Of a stretch of 8,017 nt of DNA, positions 1 through 6,182 are shown piece by piece. Below the pieces are notes generated by a model, which was given only the letters and a program-made list of their open reading frames with translations, did not search any database and was not told where the DNA came from. Made by a program: the position numbers and the translations under genes. Origin of the DNA: DASUFH01 sp036274645. Its GTDB lineage: Bacteria; Acidobacteriota; Terriglobia; 20CM-2-55-15. How positions within the stretch are numbered: the stretch's first letter is position 1; each line of letters starts with the position of its first letter. Where the stretch lies: the NCBI GenBank assembly GCA_036274645.1, contig DASUFH010000193.1:1-8017 (forward strand), given 5' to 3'.

Positions 1-117
1 GCGCAGTTCGACTGACGGGACTCGAAATCAGGAATGCACGGTGGGCGCCAGAGGCCACGGAGGGTAAAACGGCCCGGTCTCATCGTCCCAACAGGGATCC
101 GTTCAACAGGGATCCGT
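1..117. other. Left-edge stretch after ureD, no supported gene
   Basis: This stretch lies downstream of ureD. On the minus strand an ATG at 83-81 opens a frame that stays open to the window edge (27 codons), but it has no ribosome binding site and its residues resemble no family I know. I cannot tell whether it starts a further gene of the ure operon. A 15-bp tandem duplication lies at its right end. Confidence 0.3.
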
Positions 118-119
118 TC
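90..119. repeat. 15-bp direct tandem repeat at the ureD stop codon
   Basis: Two identical adjacent copies of AACAGGGATCCGTTC occupy 90-104 and 105-119, followed by a further partial AAC. The ureD stop codon (118-120, minus strand) falls at the junction of the last copy, so the duplication affects only sequence just after the gene. A recent slippage duplication is the simplest explanation. Confidence 0.8.
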
Positions 120-927
120 AACGTCCCTCGGTTTCAGATTCCATGAGATCGGCGAAAACGGAGCGGGCCCGATGGAATTCCACACCATCGGTTTCGACGA
201 CCCGCGCGACCAGTAACTCGGGAACCGGAGCGTCCACACCGGCGCGCGGAAGGGCCTCATGCAGCGGGCCGGACAGCAACTCCGCATGGTCACGCGCGAC
301 AAGCCCCGTCGCAAGATAGCGCGACGCGCCCATTCCCCAGCTGGACACAAGCGCAGCGTCCCCGGGCGCAAGGCAGAATCGATCCAGATACCGAAGGCGG
401 CCGTCAATCGACACCCGCGTCTCCGACGCAAACTCGTCGAACTGCCAGACCTCGCCGCGGGCGATCCGGCCCGCCATCAACCCTTCCCAGAAATGCAGCC
501 GGGCGCCCGTCTTCAGTTCGATGTCGACTCGTTGACTCACGCGGGCGCCGGAGAACGGAATTACCGGATCGAAATACAATCGCAATTCCGCTCCGGACTC
601 CACCCGGATCGTCGTGATCTGGACCGCCGGCACACCCCGCAGCGGCGGCGCCGGAGGATGAACCTTCGTCGCAGACTGCTGCGTCACCAACACCCTCGCG
701 CCGGCGCGGACATGGATGGCGCATTCCACGGTGTCTCCACCGAACAGGCCCGCCGTGGACTGCATGAGGATCAGATGCGGGATACCCGCCAGTCCCTTGT
801 GTTGCAGGCGGGTGATTTTGAAAGGAACTTCGCAATACGAGTCGAGGATCGCGGTCTCTCCGTGACGGACGCCGAACGTGATCTCAAACCGGCCACGCCG
901 TCCGACTTCGGCAAGCGGGGGAGGCAC
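118..927 (-). CDS. ureD: Urease accessory protein UreD
   Basis: This is the scaffold of the urease maturation complex. UreD (UreH) binds apo-urease and, with UreF and UreG, passes nickel to the active site in the cytoplasm. The 269-residue product has the family length and landmarks: a Gly-rich GLFGGD turn at residues 60-65 after the first beta strands, the strongly conserved TQQSATKV segment (82-89), PVIPFSGA (121-128), and a WEGLMAGRIARGE segment near 147-159. The start is GTG at 927-925; no in-frame ATG gives a better N-terminus, and the usual RGRFEI-type opening begins about ten residues in. It begins 5 bp after the ureG stop with little ribosome binding sequence, which suggests translational coupling. 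Identification is secure. Confidence 0.95.
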   Translation of the reverse strand: MPPPLAEVGRRGRFEITFGVRHGETAILDSYCEVPFKITRLQHKGLAGIPHLILMQSTAGLFGGDTVECAIHVRAGARVLVTQQSATKVHPPAPPLRGVPAVQITTIRVESGAELRLYFDPVIPFSGARVSQRVDIELKTGARLHFWEGLMAGRIARGEVWQFDEFASETRVSIDGRLRYLDRFCLAPGDAALVSSWGMGASRYLATGLVARDHAELLSGPLHEALPRAGVDAPVPELLVARVVETDGVEFHRARSVFADLMESETEGR

Positions 928-932
928 GACCG

Positions 933-1541
933 CTAGTTCTCGAACAGAAGGTCGTGACGGATCCAGTCGATCACCTTGTCCACCCCTTCACGCGCCTTGA
1001 GGTTGGTGAACACGAACGGCCGGTCGCCGCGCATTTTGCGCGAGTCGCGATCCATCACGCCCAGATCCGCGCCCACATACGGAGCGAGATCGGTCTTGTT
1101 GATGACGAGCAGGTCCGACCGGGTGATGCCGGGACCGCCCTTGCGTGGAATTTTGTCGCCGCCCGAAACATCAATCACGTAAATGGACGCGTCGACGAGT
1201 TCCGGACTGAAGCTGGCCGCCAGATTGTCACCGCCGCTCTCGAGAAACAGGATGTCGAGTTTCGGAAAACGCGCGGTCATCAGATCGACGGCTTCAAAAT
1301 TGATCGACGCGTCTTCACGGATCGCGGTGTGCGGGCAGCCGCCCGTCTCCACGCCGGCTATGCGATCCGCAGTCAGCGCCTGGCTGCGGACAAGAAACTC
1401 CATGTCTTCCCTGGTGAAGATGTCGTTCGTCACGACCGCAAGGTCCCAGCGGTCGCGCATCATCTTGCACAGACAGTCCACCAGAGCGGTTTTCCCGGAA
1501 CCGACCGGACCGCCGACACCAATCTTGACGGGTCTACGCAT
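933..1541 (-). CDS. ureG: Urease accessory GTPase UreG
   Basis: UreG is the GTPase (SIMIBI class) that powers nickel delivery to urease in complex with UreD and UreF. The 202-residue product shows the P-loop GPVGSGKT at residues 11-18, the metal-binding Cys-Pro-His motif (C69, H71), the ESGGDN switch-type motif at 101-106 and the NKTD guanine-specificity motif at 148-151, all intact. The frame stays open upstream to 1886, but that 115-residue extension lies inside ureF and looks like a shadow of it (Arg/Ala-rich, no family match). The ATG at 1541 starts the protein exactly at the conserved PVKIGVGGPVGSGKT region. It follows ureF by 17 bp and precedes ureD by 5 bp, as the second gene of the operon. 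Confidence 0.97.
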   Translation of the reverse strand: MRRPVKIGVGGPVGSGKTALVDCLCKMMRDRWDLAVVTNDIFTREDMEFLVRSQALTADRIAGVETGGCPHTAIREDASINFEAVDLMTARFPKLDILFLESGGDNLAASFSPELVDASIYVIDVSGGDKIPRKGGPGITRSDLLVINKTDLAPYVGADLGVMDRDSRKMRGDRPFVFTNLKAREGVDKVIDWIRHDLLFEN

Positions 1542-1558
1542 AAGGAATGGTCCAACTT

Positions 1559-2248
1559 TCAGGATCGAAACAGACGGCTGTAAACGTATCGATGATTCAT
1601 TTGCTGGATGTCGAGCATCGGGCCGAACGACCGCAGCCGAACGGCTTCGGAGCGTACCACGCGTTCGGTTTTCTCGCAAAGCCGGTCCAGCGCTTCGGAC
1701 AACAGCGCCTGCCCTTCCTGCTGCCCGAACGAGATCAGTCGCAATGCCGCGGAAATCATTCCCGTCAGCCGCGCGTAGCCATACGCCAGCAGCGCGTCCC
1801 GCTCTTCCACGCCACGGTCGGCGAACACCAGTCCATACACTACCGCGGCGTTCCCTTCGGGAAGTCCGGATGCCCGCTCCACACAAACGCTCGACGCCCC
1901 AGCGCCCTTCCTCCTGCCGGAATACGTGGCCAGCAACCGCTTGCCCACCGAACGGCTGGAGGCCCGCACGGCCGCCGACGGCTTGAGCGCCGTCAGTTCC
2001 CGGTCAATGGCTTCCACTTCTGTCCAGTCTTCACGCCGAGCCGCGCGCATGGACTGCAACAGCGCCAGCCCCTCGCACGGCTCGAACACGGCGTCCAGAT
2101 AGTGATTCAGCCAGCCGGCCAATCCCTTCCCGTCACGCACGAGCCCGCTCGCCGCCGCAGACTCCAGGCCATCGGAATAGGCAAACGCGCCGACGGGAAA
2201 AAAGGAATCGGTGATCTGGAGGATGTGAACCAGTTGGGCCGCCGTCAT
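1559..2248 (-). CDS. ureF: Urease accessory protein UreF
   Basis: UreF is the all-helical partner that recruits UreG to the UreD-urease complex and couples GTP hydrolysis to nickel insertion. The 229-residue product has the family hallmark DSFFPVGAFAYSDGLE at residues 14-29, the conserved S..VGKRLL helix near 98-106, a helical LTGMISAALRL segment (161-171), and the usual basic C-terminal tail (YSRLFRS). The frame is open upstream to 2398, but those 50 residues are encoded by the 8-bp minisatellite and inverted repeat and are not protein-like. The ATG at 2248 gives the normal N-terminus. No Shine-Dalgarno sequence precedes it; instead a perfect TATAAT ends 6 bp upstream, pointing to a leaderless message. 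First gene of ureF-ureG-ureD. Confidence 0.95.
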   Translation of the reverse strand: MTAAQLVHILQITDSFFPVGAFAYSDGLESAAASGLVRDGKGLAGWLNHYLDAVFEPCEGLALLQSMRAARREDWTEVEAIDRELTALKPSAAVRASSRSVGKRLLATYSGRRKGAGASSVCVERASGLPEGNAAVVYGLVFADRGVEERDALLAYGYARLTGMISAALRLISFGQQEGQALLSEALDRLCEKTERVVRSEAVRLRSFGPMLDIQQMNHRYVYSRLFRS

Positions 2249-2254
2249 CCGGGC

Positions 2255-2260
2255 ATTATA
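2255..2260 (-). promoter_or_regulatory. Candidate -10 box for a leaderless ureF transcript
   Basis: Read on the minus strand, TATAAT occupies -12 to -7 relative to the A of the ureF ATG (spacer GCCCGG). That is where a -10 hexamer sits when transcription starts at the start codon. No ribosome binding site lies between box and gene, which fits a leaderless mRNA. No good -35 hexamer is visible about 17 bp upstream. The box also sits in a small dyad (GGCAT-ATA-ATGCC), so it may be a chance palindrome. Confidence 0.5.
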
Positions 2261-2293
2261 TGCCGCCCCAAGGCGTCCCGTCCCCGTCTGCGT

Positions 2294-2493
2294 CCCCTCG
2301 TTGTCCGTTGTCCGCTGGCTGTTGTCCGCTGTCCAATGAACCTGGGGCACTGACCCACTGACCCATTGACCCACTGACCCACTGACCCACTGACCCATTG
2401 ACCCATTGCCCAGTAAGCCAGTGGGTCATTGGGCAGTTTAGCCAGGTTCATTCCACAGCGGACAACAGCCAGCGCACAACGGACAACGAGGGG
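2294..2493. repeat. Long inverted repeat with 52-bp arms
   Basis: The arms at 2294-2345 and 2442-2493 are reverse complements over 52 positions with 3 mismatches. Each arm is itself built from short TTGTCC-type units. The 96-bp loop holds an 8-bp minisatellite on the left and a partly complementary stretch on the right (2418-2436), so nearly the whole 200 bp could fold into one hairpin. It fills the gap between ureF and the small membrane-protein gene, starting 46 bp upstream of the ureF start. The arms resemble those of the hairpin at 6031-6164 at about 80% over 35 positions. Confidence 0.9.
2349..2411. repeat. 8-bp minisatellite (ACTGACCC / ATTGACCC)
   Basis: Seven perfect head-to-tail 8-bp units run from 2349 to 2404: five are ACTGACCC (units 1, 2, 4, 5, 6) and two are ATTGACCC (units 3, 7). 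A truncated ATTGCCC unit follows. The C/T difference at the second base is the only variation among full units. The array lies in the loop of the larger inverted repeat. Such arrays tend to vary in copy number by slippage. Confidence 0.92.
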
Positions 2494-2500
2494 ACAGGAG

Positions 2501-2528
2501 GGGCGGTCATAGACCGCCCTACAGCAGA
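2501..2528. repeat. Short palindromic repeat, copy A
   Basis: GGGCGGTC-ATA-GACCGCCC (2501-2519) is a perfect 8-bp inverted repeat around a 3-bp loop, followed by TACAGCAGA. The same flank follows copy E at 7879-7907. The stop codon of the 43-residue membrane protein (2519-2521) and its last two Leu codons are encoded by the repeat's edge. A small hairpin (AGCAG-ATT-CTGCT, 2523-2535) overlaps this edge. Confidence 0.9.
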
Positions 2529-2650
2529 TTCTGCTTTTCGTGGCGAATGGCCAGGCGCACGGCCCAATAAATGCCAAAAAGGAAAATGGCGAAAGGGACC
2601 ACGGTCATGATCGGGAGCAGTATCAGCTCGGTAATGCCCAGCATTGGCAT
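2519..2650 (-). CDS. Small single-pass membrane protein, 43 residues
   Basis: I do not recognise the family. The sequence is a short polar start (MPMLGITE), one hydrophobic helix at about residues 9-32 containing two prolines (P13, P19), and a basic tail (RLAIRHEKQNLL). This predicts a one-pass inner-membrane peptide with a cytoplasmic C-terminus by the positive-inside rule. A strong GGAGG lies 4 nt before the first ATG and 10 nt before the second (codon 3), so either could be the true start. It lies divergent to the dehydrogenase pair (106-bp gap) and upstream of ureF on the same strand, across 270 bp of repeats. The MLG-x-TEL opening recalls TatA, but the FG hinge and amphipathic helix of TatA are absent. 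The C-terminal codons lie at the edge of a palindromic repeat. Confidence 0.7.
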   Translation of the reverse strand: MPMLGITELILLPIMTVVPFAIFLFGIYWAVRLAIRHEKQNLL

Positions 2651-2756
2651 CTTTCCTCCAGTTCCGGTGTTATGTTCCGCTCGTGTCTCCACGACTCATC
2701 AACAGCGACGGTTGCGGTATAGTGTCTGGCTTTGAATTGGAGGTCGAGAAGAATCT
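2651..2756. other. Divergent intergenic region
   Basis: This region separates the small membrane protein (minus) from the dehydrogenase pair (plus). It holds GGAGG boxes for both directions, a weak -10 candidate for the plus side, and a short dyad TCGTG-TCTC-CACGA (2681-2694) in the middle. The dyad could be an operator, but five-base arms occur often by chance. Confidence 0.4.
2718..2723 (+). promoter_or_regulatory. Weak -10 candidate for the dehydrogenase operon
   Basis: TATAGT differs from TATAAT at one position and would start transcription near 2730, giving a leader of about 27 nt that contains GGAGG (2739-2743) and GAGAAG (2745-2750). No recognisable -35 hexamer lies at the right distance, so this is only a candidate. 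Confidence 0.35.
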
Positions 2757-3638
2757 ATGAAAGTCGGCTTGATCGGTTTGGGCAGAATGGGACAGGCGCT
2801 CGCCGCACGCATGCTTGGCGACGGAAACGATTTGGTGGTTTATAACCGGACGGCCGAAAAGACGGCCGAGACCGTCAAGGCCGGCGCAACCGCGGCGACC
2901 TCGATCGCGGGCGCGTGCAAGGACCGCGAGGTCGTCATCACGATGGTGACCGGCGATCCGGCGCTGCAGGAAGTCACGCTGAAGGCCGGCGGCATCCGCG
3001 AATCGCTCGAACCCGGCGCCGTGCATCTCTGCATGGGCACGCACAGCGTCGCGCAGATCAAGGCGCTTGCCGCCGCGCACGCCGAGGCCAGACAGTTGAT
3101 GGTCGCCGCGCCCGTGCTGGGCCGGCCGGACGCGGCCGCTGCCGGGCAACTCGGCATCGTCGCCGCCGGTCCGGAAAGCGCGGTCGCGATGTGCGAACCG
3201 CTCTTCAAAGTGATGGGACGCCGGGTGTTTCACGCGGGCCTGCAACCGGAACACGCGGCCATTACCAAACTCGCCAACAACTTCATGCTCGGCTGCGCCC
3301 TCGGCGCGATGTCGGAAGGATTTTCGCTCGTGCGCAAGTTCGGCGTCGCGCCGCAGGTCTTCTACGAAGTCATGACCGAAAGCCTCTTCGCCGCGCCGGC
3401 CTACAAGGTTTACGGGAAGATCATGGTGGACGAATCCTTCGACAAGGTCGGGTTCACCACGCTGCTCGCTCTGAAGGACTTCAACCTGATCATGGCCGCC
3501 GCGGACGAAGCGCGCGTTCCCCTTCCCAGCGGCAATGCCTTCCGCGACCGCCTGCTGAGCGCGATCGCGCATGGCGGCGGGGACAAGGACTGGGCCATCG
3601 TGGCTCGCGAACAGGCGCGCGCCAGCGGAATCGAATAA
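2757..3638 (+). CDS. NAD(P)-dependent beta-hydroxyacid dehydrogenase, paralogue 1
   Basis: A 293-residue oxidoreductase of the 3-hydroxyisobutyrate dehydrogenase / glyoxylate-semialdehyde reductase superfamily, cytoplasmic. The N-terminal Rossmann domain has GLGRMG at residues 7-12. The second strand ends VYNRT (28-32), a signature usually linked to NADP preference. The substrate loop is AAPVLGRPD (117-125) where classical members have DAPVSGG, so the substrate is uncertain. The catalytic lysine and asparagine are present in KLANN (K171, N175), followed by the helical C-terminal domain with EGFSLVRKFGV. A GGAGG lies 13 bp upstream, with GAGAAG closer. Its paralogue follows 16 bp downstream. 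Candidate substrates include glyoxylate, succinic semialdehyde, tartronate semialdehyde or 3-hydroxyisobutyrate; sequence alone does not decide. Confidence 0.92.
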   Translation: MKVGLIGLGRMGQALAARMLGDGNDLVVYNRTAEKTAETVKAGATAATSIAGACKDREVVITMVTGDPALQEVTLKAGGIRESLEPGAVHLCMGTHSVAQIKALAAAHAEARQLMVAAPVLGRPDAAAAGQLGIVAAGPESAVAMCEPLFKVMGRRVFHAGLQPEHAAITKLANNFMLGCALGAMSEGFSLVRKFGVAPQVFYEVMTESLFAAPAYKVYGKIMVDESFDKVGFTTLLALKDFNLIMAAADEARVPLPSGNAFRDRLLSAIAHGGGDKDWAIVAREQARASGIE

Positions 3639-3654
3639 GAATCGGAGGCGAGCC

Positions 3655-4539
3655 ATGAAAGTCGGATTCATCGGTCTGGGCCGCATGGGCAAGGGGATGG
3701 CGCAGCGCATCCTCAGCGGCAATCACGATCTCGCGGTCTATGACGTCTTCCCGAAAGCGGCGGAAGATTTCCGCGGAACCGCCGCGCGCATCGCCTCGAG
3801 CGTGGCGGATCTGGCGAAAGACCGCGAAGTCGTCATCACGATGCTGGCCGAAGACTCCGCCGTACGCGATGTGGCGCTCGGCGCCGGCGGGCTGAGCGCG
3901 TCGCTGCCGAAAGACGCGATCCATATGGCCTCCGGCACGTATGGCGTCGAAACCATCCGCGCCCTCGAAGCCGCGCACACCGCCGCCGGGCAAACCCTGA
4001 TCGCCGTGCCCGTCCTCGGACGCCCGGATCTCGCGGCCTCCGGCCAGCTCGGCGTGATCCCCGCCGGTCCCGAAGAAGCGATCGCGCGTTGCGAACCGCT
4101 GTTCCAGTTGATCTCCAAACGCATCTTCTACGCCGGTACGAAGCCCGAATCGGGCAGCGCCATCAAACTCGCCAACAACGCCGTGCTCGGCTGCGCCATC
4201 ACGGCCATGGCCGAAGGATTTTCGCTCGTCCGAAAATTCGGAGTGGACCCCAGGGTTCTCTACGACGTCATGACCGAAGGCCTTTTCGCCGGCGGCGTCG
4301 CCTATGTCGGTTATGGCAAGACCATGGTCGAACGGTCCTGGGATAAGGTCGGATCACCGATCACGATCGGCATGAAAGACGCGCATCTGATTGCCGCCGC
4401 GGCCGCGGCGGCCAAAGTCCCCCTGCCCAGCCACGACGTCTACGTTCAGCGCCTGCTCGGATCCATCGCCCATGGCGACGCCGATCTCGATCAGGCGGCG
4501 CTGGCCAAAGAACAGGCCCGAGCCGCCGGCCTCGAGTAG
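3655..4539 (+). CDS. NAD(P)-dependent beta-hydroxyacid dehydrogenase, paralogue 2
   Basis: A 294-residue protein that aligns with the preceding gene without gaps to about residue 180 and is roughly half identical by eye, so the pair is a tandem duplication. It has GLGRMG at 7-12, the loop AVPVLGRPD at 117-125 and the catalytic K171 and N175 in KLANN. Its second strand ends VYDVF (28-32): Asp30 replaces the Asn-Arg of paralogue 1, the usual sign of NAD rather than NADP use. The frame is open from 3571, but that extension overlaps the first gene; the ATG at 3655 has a clean GGAGG 6 nt upstream and aligns with the paralogue's start. Same family and substrate uncertainty as paralogue 1. Very probably co-transcribed with it. 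Confidence 0.92.
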   Translation: MKVGFIGLGRMGKGMAQRILSGNHDLAVYDVFPKAAEDFRGTAARIASSVADLAKDREVVITMLAEDSAVRDVALGAGGLSASLPKDAIHMASGTYGVETIRALEAAHTAAGQTLIAVPVLGRPDLAASGQLGVIPAGPEEAIARCEPLFQLISKRIFYAGTKPESGSAIKLANNAVLGCAITAMAEGFSLVRKFGVDPRVLYDVMTEGLFAGGVAYVGYGKTMVERSWDKVGSPITIGMKDAHLIAAAAAAAKVPLPSHDVYVQRLLGSIAHGDADLDQAALAKEQARAAGLE

Positions 4540-4554
4540 AAACCCGCTCGGCTG

Positions 4555-4661
4555 CCTTGTAGGGGCGGTCGATGACCGCCCAGCGTTTCGGAGTGAATTT
4601 CTGTGCAATCAAGAGATTTCCACCCCGATACGGCGGCCGGTCATAGACCGCCCCTACAAGG
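4555..4661. repeat. REPIN-like element: two palindromes in inverted orientation (copies B and C)
   Basis: Copy B (4563-4581) and copy C (4635-4653) face each other. With their flanks they form 27-bp arms, 4555-4581 and 4635-4661, complementary at 25 positions; the outer 16 match exactly. The 53-bp centre is itself imperfectly self-complementary (TCGGAGTG near 4588 against CACCCCGA near 4621). Two short palindromes flanking a spacer in inverted orientation is the architecture of REPINs, mobilised elsewhere by RAYT transposases; none is encoded here. It lies 16 bp after the second dehydrogenase and may serve as its transcription terminator, although no T-run follows. Confidence 0.85.
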
Positions 4662-4753
4662 AGCCCCGGACGCTTCTTAGTACGTGCCGCCACACGCAAT
4701 TTGTGGCAAGATAGGCCCGACCCAATCGTCACAGAAAAACAGAGGATACCGAA

Positions 4754-6004
4754 ATGAACGCGCGTCATCTCTTTGGCGTGGCCGTAACGACGCTCGCAAT
4801 CTCGGTCACGGCCGATACATTCGGACAGACTCAGCCACCGGACGGAGGCCCCGCTGAAGGCGGATCTCCGGCATGGCGTCTCCAGGGATCGTTTCCCGAT
4901 CCCAACGGAAACACGATTGTCGATGCCGAAGGACACGTCACCATCCCGGCAAGGGGCGCAGGCGGCGGCCGGCGGGGGCCGGCGGCGAGGGAAGCGCCGA
5001 CAACGCCCCCCTGCAACGCTTCCCCCGTGTGCGGCAATCGGCTGACTCGTGGACGGCAGGCGCTCCTGCGCGTCACGTGGGAAGAAAATCTGGGCTACAA
5101 CTTCACCTATCCCTATGCGCTGCCGCCGGGACCGGGCGGAGTTCCCGCCGTGGCGCTCGACTCCAAAGGCAATCTCTGGGCCTTTCAACGCAAGCCCGCC
5201 GGCAGCCCGCAACTCTTTAAATTCGATTCGAAGCACAAGCTGATTCTCGAAGTCGGCGATGACATCATCGGCCACCAGGAAAGAGCGCATGGCATGGCCG
5301 TCGATGCCGACGACAACGTCTGGATCACCGACGCCAACGGCGCCACCGTGATGAAACTCAGTCCCGAAGGCAAACTGCTCACCACGATCGGCGTGCGAGG
5401 ACGCCGCGGTGACTGGAACGAGACTCGGGAACAACGCCTGCTATGGCAGCCCCTGATGATCGCTTTCGGACCGGACGGCGATGTCTACATCGGTGAAGGC
5501 CACGCCAACGAGAGTCCCAATGACAGCGACTCCAACGACCCCGCCAACAATCTGGGCGTCGCGCGGGTCATCCACCTCGACAAGGCCGGAAAGTTCATCA
5601 ACCAGTGGTACGGCAACAGTGTCGGACCGGGGAAATTCGACGCCGTCCACGGGCTTGCGGTGGATCCCACCAACGGCGATGTCTGGATCGGCGATCGCGA
5701 GCAGTACCGCATCGTCATCTACAACAGCGAAGGACGGTTTCTCAAAACACTGCAGATGCGGAACCTCGTCTGCGCCCTGCAGTTCGATTCGCACGGCAAT
5801 CCGTGGATGGCGAGCGGACAGGATGGGCAGTTCCTGAAACTGGATCGCAACGGCCGGGTTCTCGCGGCCATCGGCCGGGGGATGGGCATCGGAGCCGGAC
5901 AGTTCATCGAAGCGAGTTACTGGGTGTTCGATCGGGAAGACAACCTCTACGCCGGGGATACCAGCGTCGGCCGCATCACGAAGATGGTGGCGCCCCGCGA
6001 GTAG
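4754..6004 (+). CDS. Secreted NHL-repeat beta-propeller, amidating-lyase-like
   Basis: A 416-residue exported protein: a signal peptide (about residues 1-24, basic start, hydrophobic core, TFGQ end), a low-complexity Gly/Pro linker with a Cys pair (C87, C93), and about six NHL blades between 125 and 413. Blades repeat the AVD-x-x-x-N-x-W-I-x-D pattern, for example AHGMAVDADDNVWITD (178-193), and HGLAVD...VWIGDREQYRIVIYNSEG (299-327) strongly recalls the peptidyl-hydroxyglycine alpha-amidating lyase (PAL) fold. H179 and H299 match two of the three PAL zinc histidines. In the last blade, where PAL has His-Asp, this protein reads EASYWV (386-391), so the third ligand appears lost. An AGAGGA box lies 7 nt before the ATG. 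It may be a degenerate lyase or a binding propeller. Confidence 0.85.
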   Translation: MNARHLFGVAVTTLAISVTADTFGQTQPPDGGPAEGGSPAWRLQGSFPDPNGNTIVDAEGHVTIPARGAGGGRRGPAAREAPTTPPCNASPVCGNRLTRGRQALLRVTWEENLGYNFTYPYALPPGPGGVPAVALDSKGNLWAFQRKPAGSPQLFKFDSKHKLILEVGDDIIGHQERAHGMAVDADDNVWITDANGATVMKLSPEGKLLTTIGVRGRRGDWNETREQRLLWQPLMIAFGPDGDVYIGEGHANESPNDSDSNDPANNLGVARVIHLDKAGKFINQWYGNSVGPGKFDAVHGLAVDPTNGDVWIGDREQYRIVIYNSEGRFLKTLQMRNLVCALQFDSHGNPWMASGQDGQFLKLDRNGRVLAAIGRGMGIGAGQFIEASYWVFDREDNLYAGDTSVGRITKMVAPRE

Positions 6005-6010
6005 CTGCAG

Positions 6011-6030
6011 GGGCGGTCATACTGCCGCCC
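6011..6030. repeat. Short palindromic repeat, degenerate copy D
   Basis: GGGCGG (6011-6016) and CCGCCC (6025-6030) keep the palindrome's outer arms, but the centre reads TCATACTG instead of TCATAGA, one base longer than the family form. It starts 6 bp after the propeller gene's stop and abuts the long hairpin that follows. Confidence 0.75.
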
Positions 6031-6164
6031 GGTTGTCCATTGTCCATTGACTGTTGTCGATTGTCCGATCAACTTCTTTCATTGTTCGTTGGCCGGCTTG
6101 CCGGAGCGAACAATGAAAGAGGTACAGGTCACAATCGACAACAGTCAATGGACAATGGACAACC
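6031..6164. repeat. 134-nt hairpin between convergent genes
   Basis: The outer arms 6031-6064 and 6131-6164 are perfect reverse complements over 34 bp. Inside a symmetric 10/10-nt mismatch lies a second perfect stem of 14 bp (6075-6088 with 6107-6120) on the same axis, around an 18-nt GC-rich loop. The outer arm resembles the arm at 2294-2345 in 28 of 35 positions. It lies between the converging propeller gene and ureE, where a bidirectional terminator would be useful, though no T-runs flank it. Confidence 0.93.
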
Positions 6165-6182
6165 GCAACGGGGGGCCTCCCC

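Noticed and set aside
1..40. tRNA-like T-loop (minus strand TTCGAGTCCCGT)
   Set aside because: The bases on either side of the loop do not form a T-stem, and no acceptor or anticodon arm can be folded within the window.
73..85. 13-bp identity CCCGGTCTCATCG with 7860-7872
   Set aside because: A 13-base match somewhere in an 8-kb GC-rich window is roughly expected by chance, and the flanks do not match.
1542..1886. N-terminal extension of UreG by 115 residues
   Set aside because: It lies entirely inside ureF in another frame, has Arg/Ala-rich shadow composition, and UreG's conserved region begins immediately after the ATG at 1541.
2249..2398. N-terminal extension of UreF reading GQWVSGSV-type repeats
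   Set aside because: The residues are translated from the 8-bp minisatellite and inverted-repeat arm; the family N-terminus begins at 2248.
2349..2411. CRISPR array
   Set aside because: Units are only 8 bp with no spacers, and no cas genes are present.
2519..2650. TatA assignment for the small membrane protein
   Set aside because: Only the MLG-x-TEL opening is similar; the FG hinge placement and following amphipathic helix are absent and no other tat genes are nearby.
2670..3722. 350-codon open frame on the minus strand
   Set aside because: It is the antisense shadow of the first dehydrogenase in a GC-rich gene; it is His/Arg/Gly-rich with no domain, while the plus strand has a complete conserved enzyme.
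4361..5434. 357-codon open frame on the minus strand
   Set aside because: It runs antisense through the second dehydrogenase's end, the REPIN-like element (giving YDRPPYRGG-type residues) and the propeller's start; no coherent protein.
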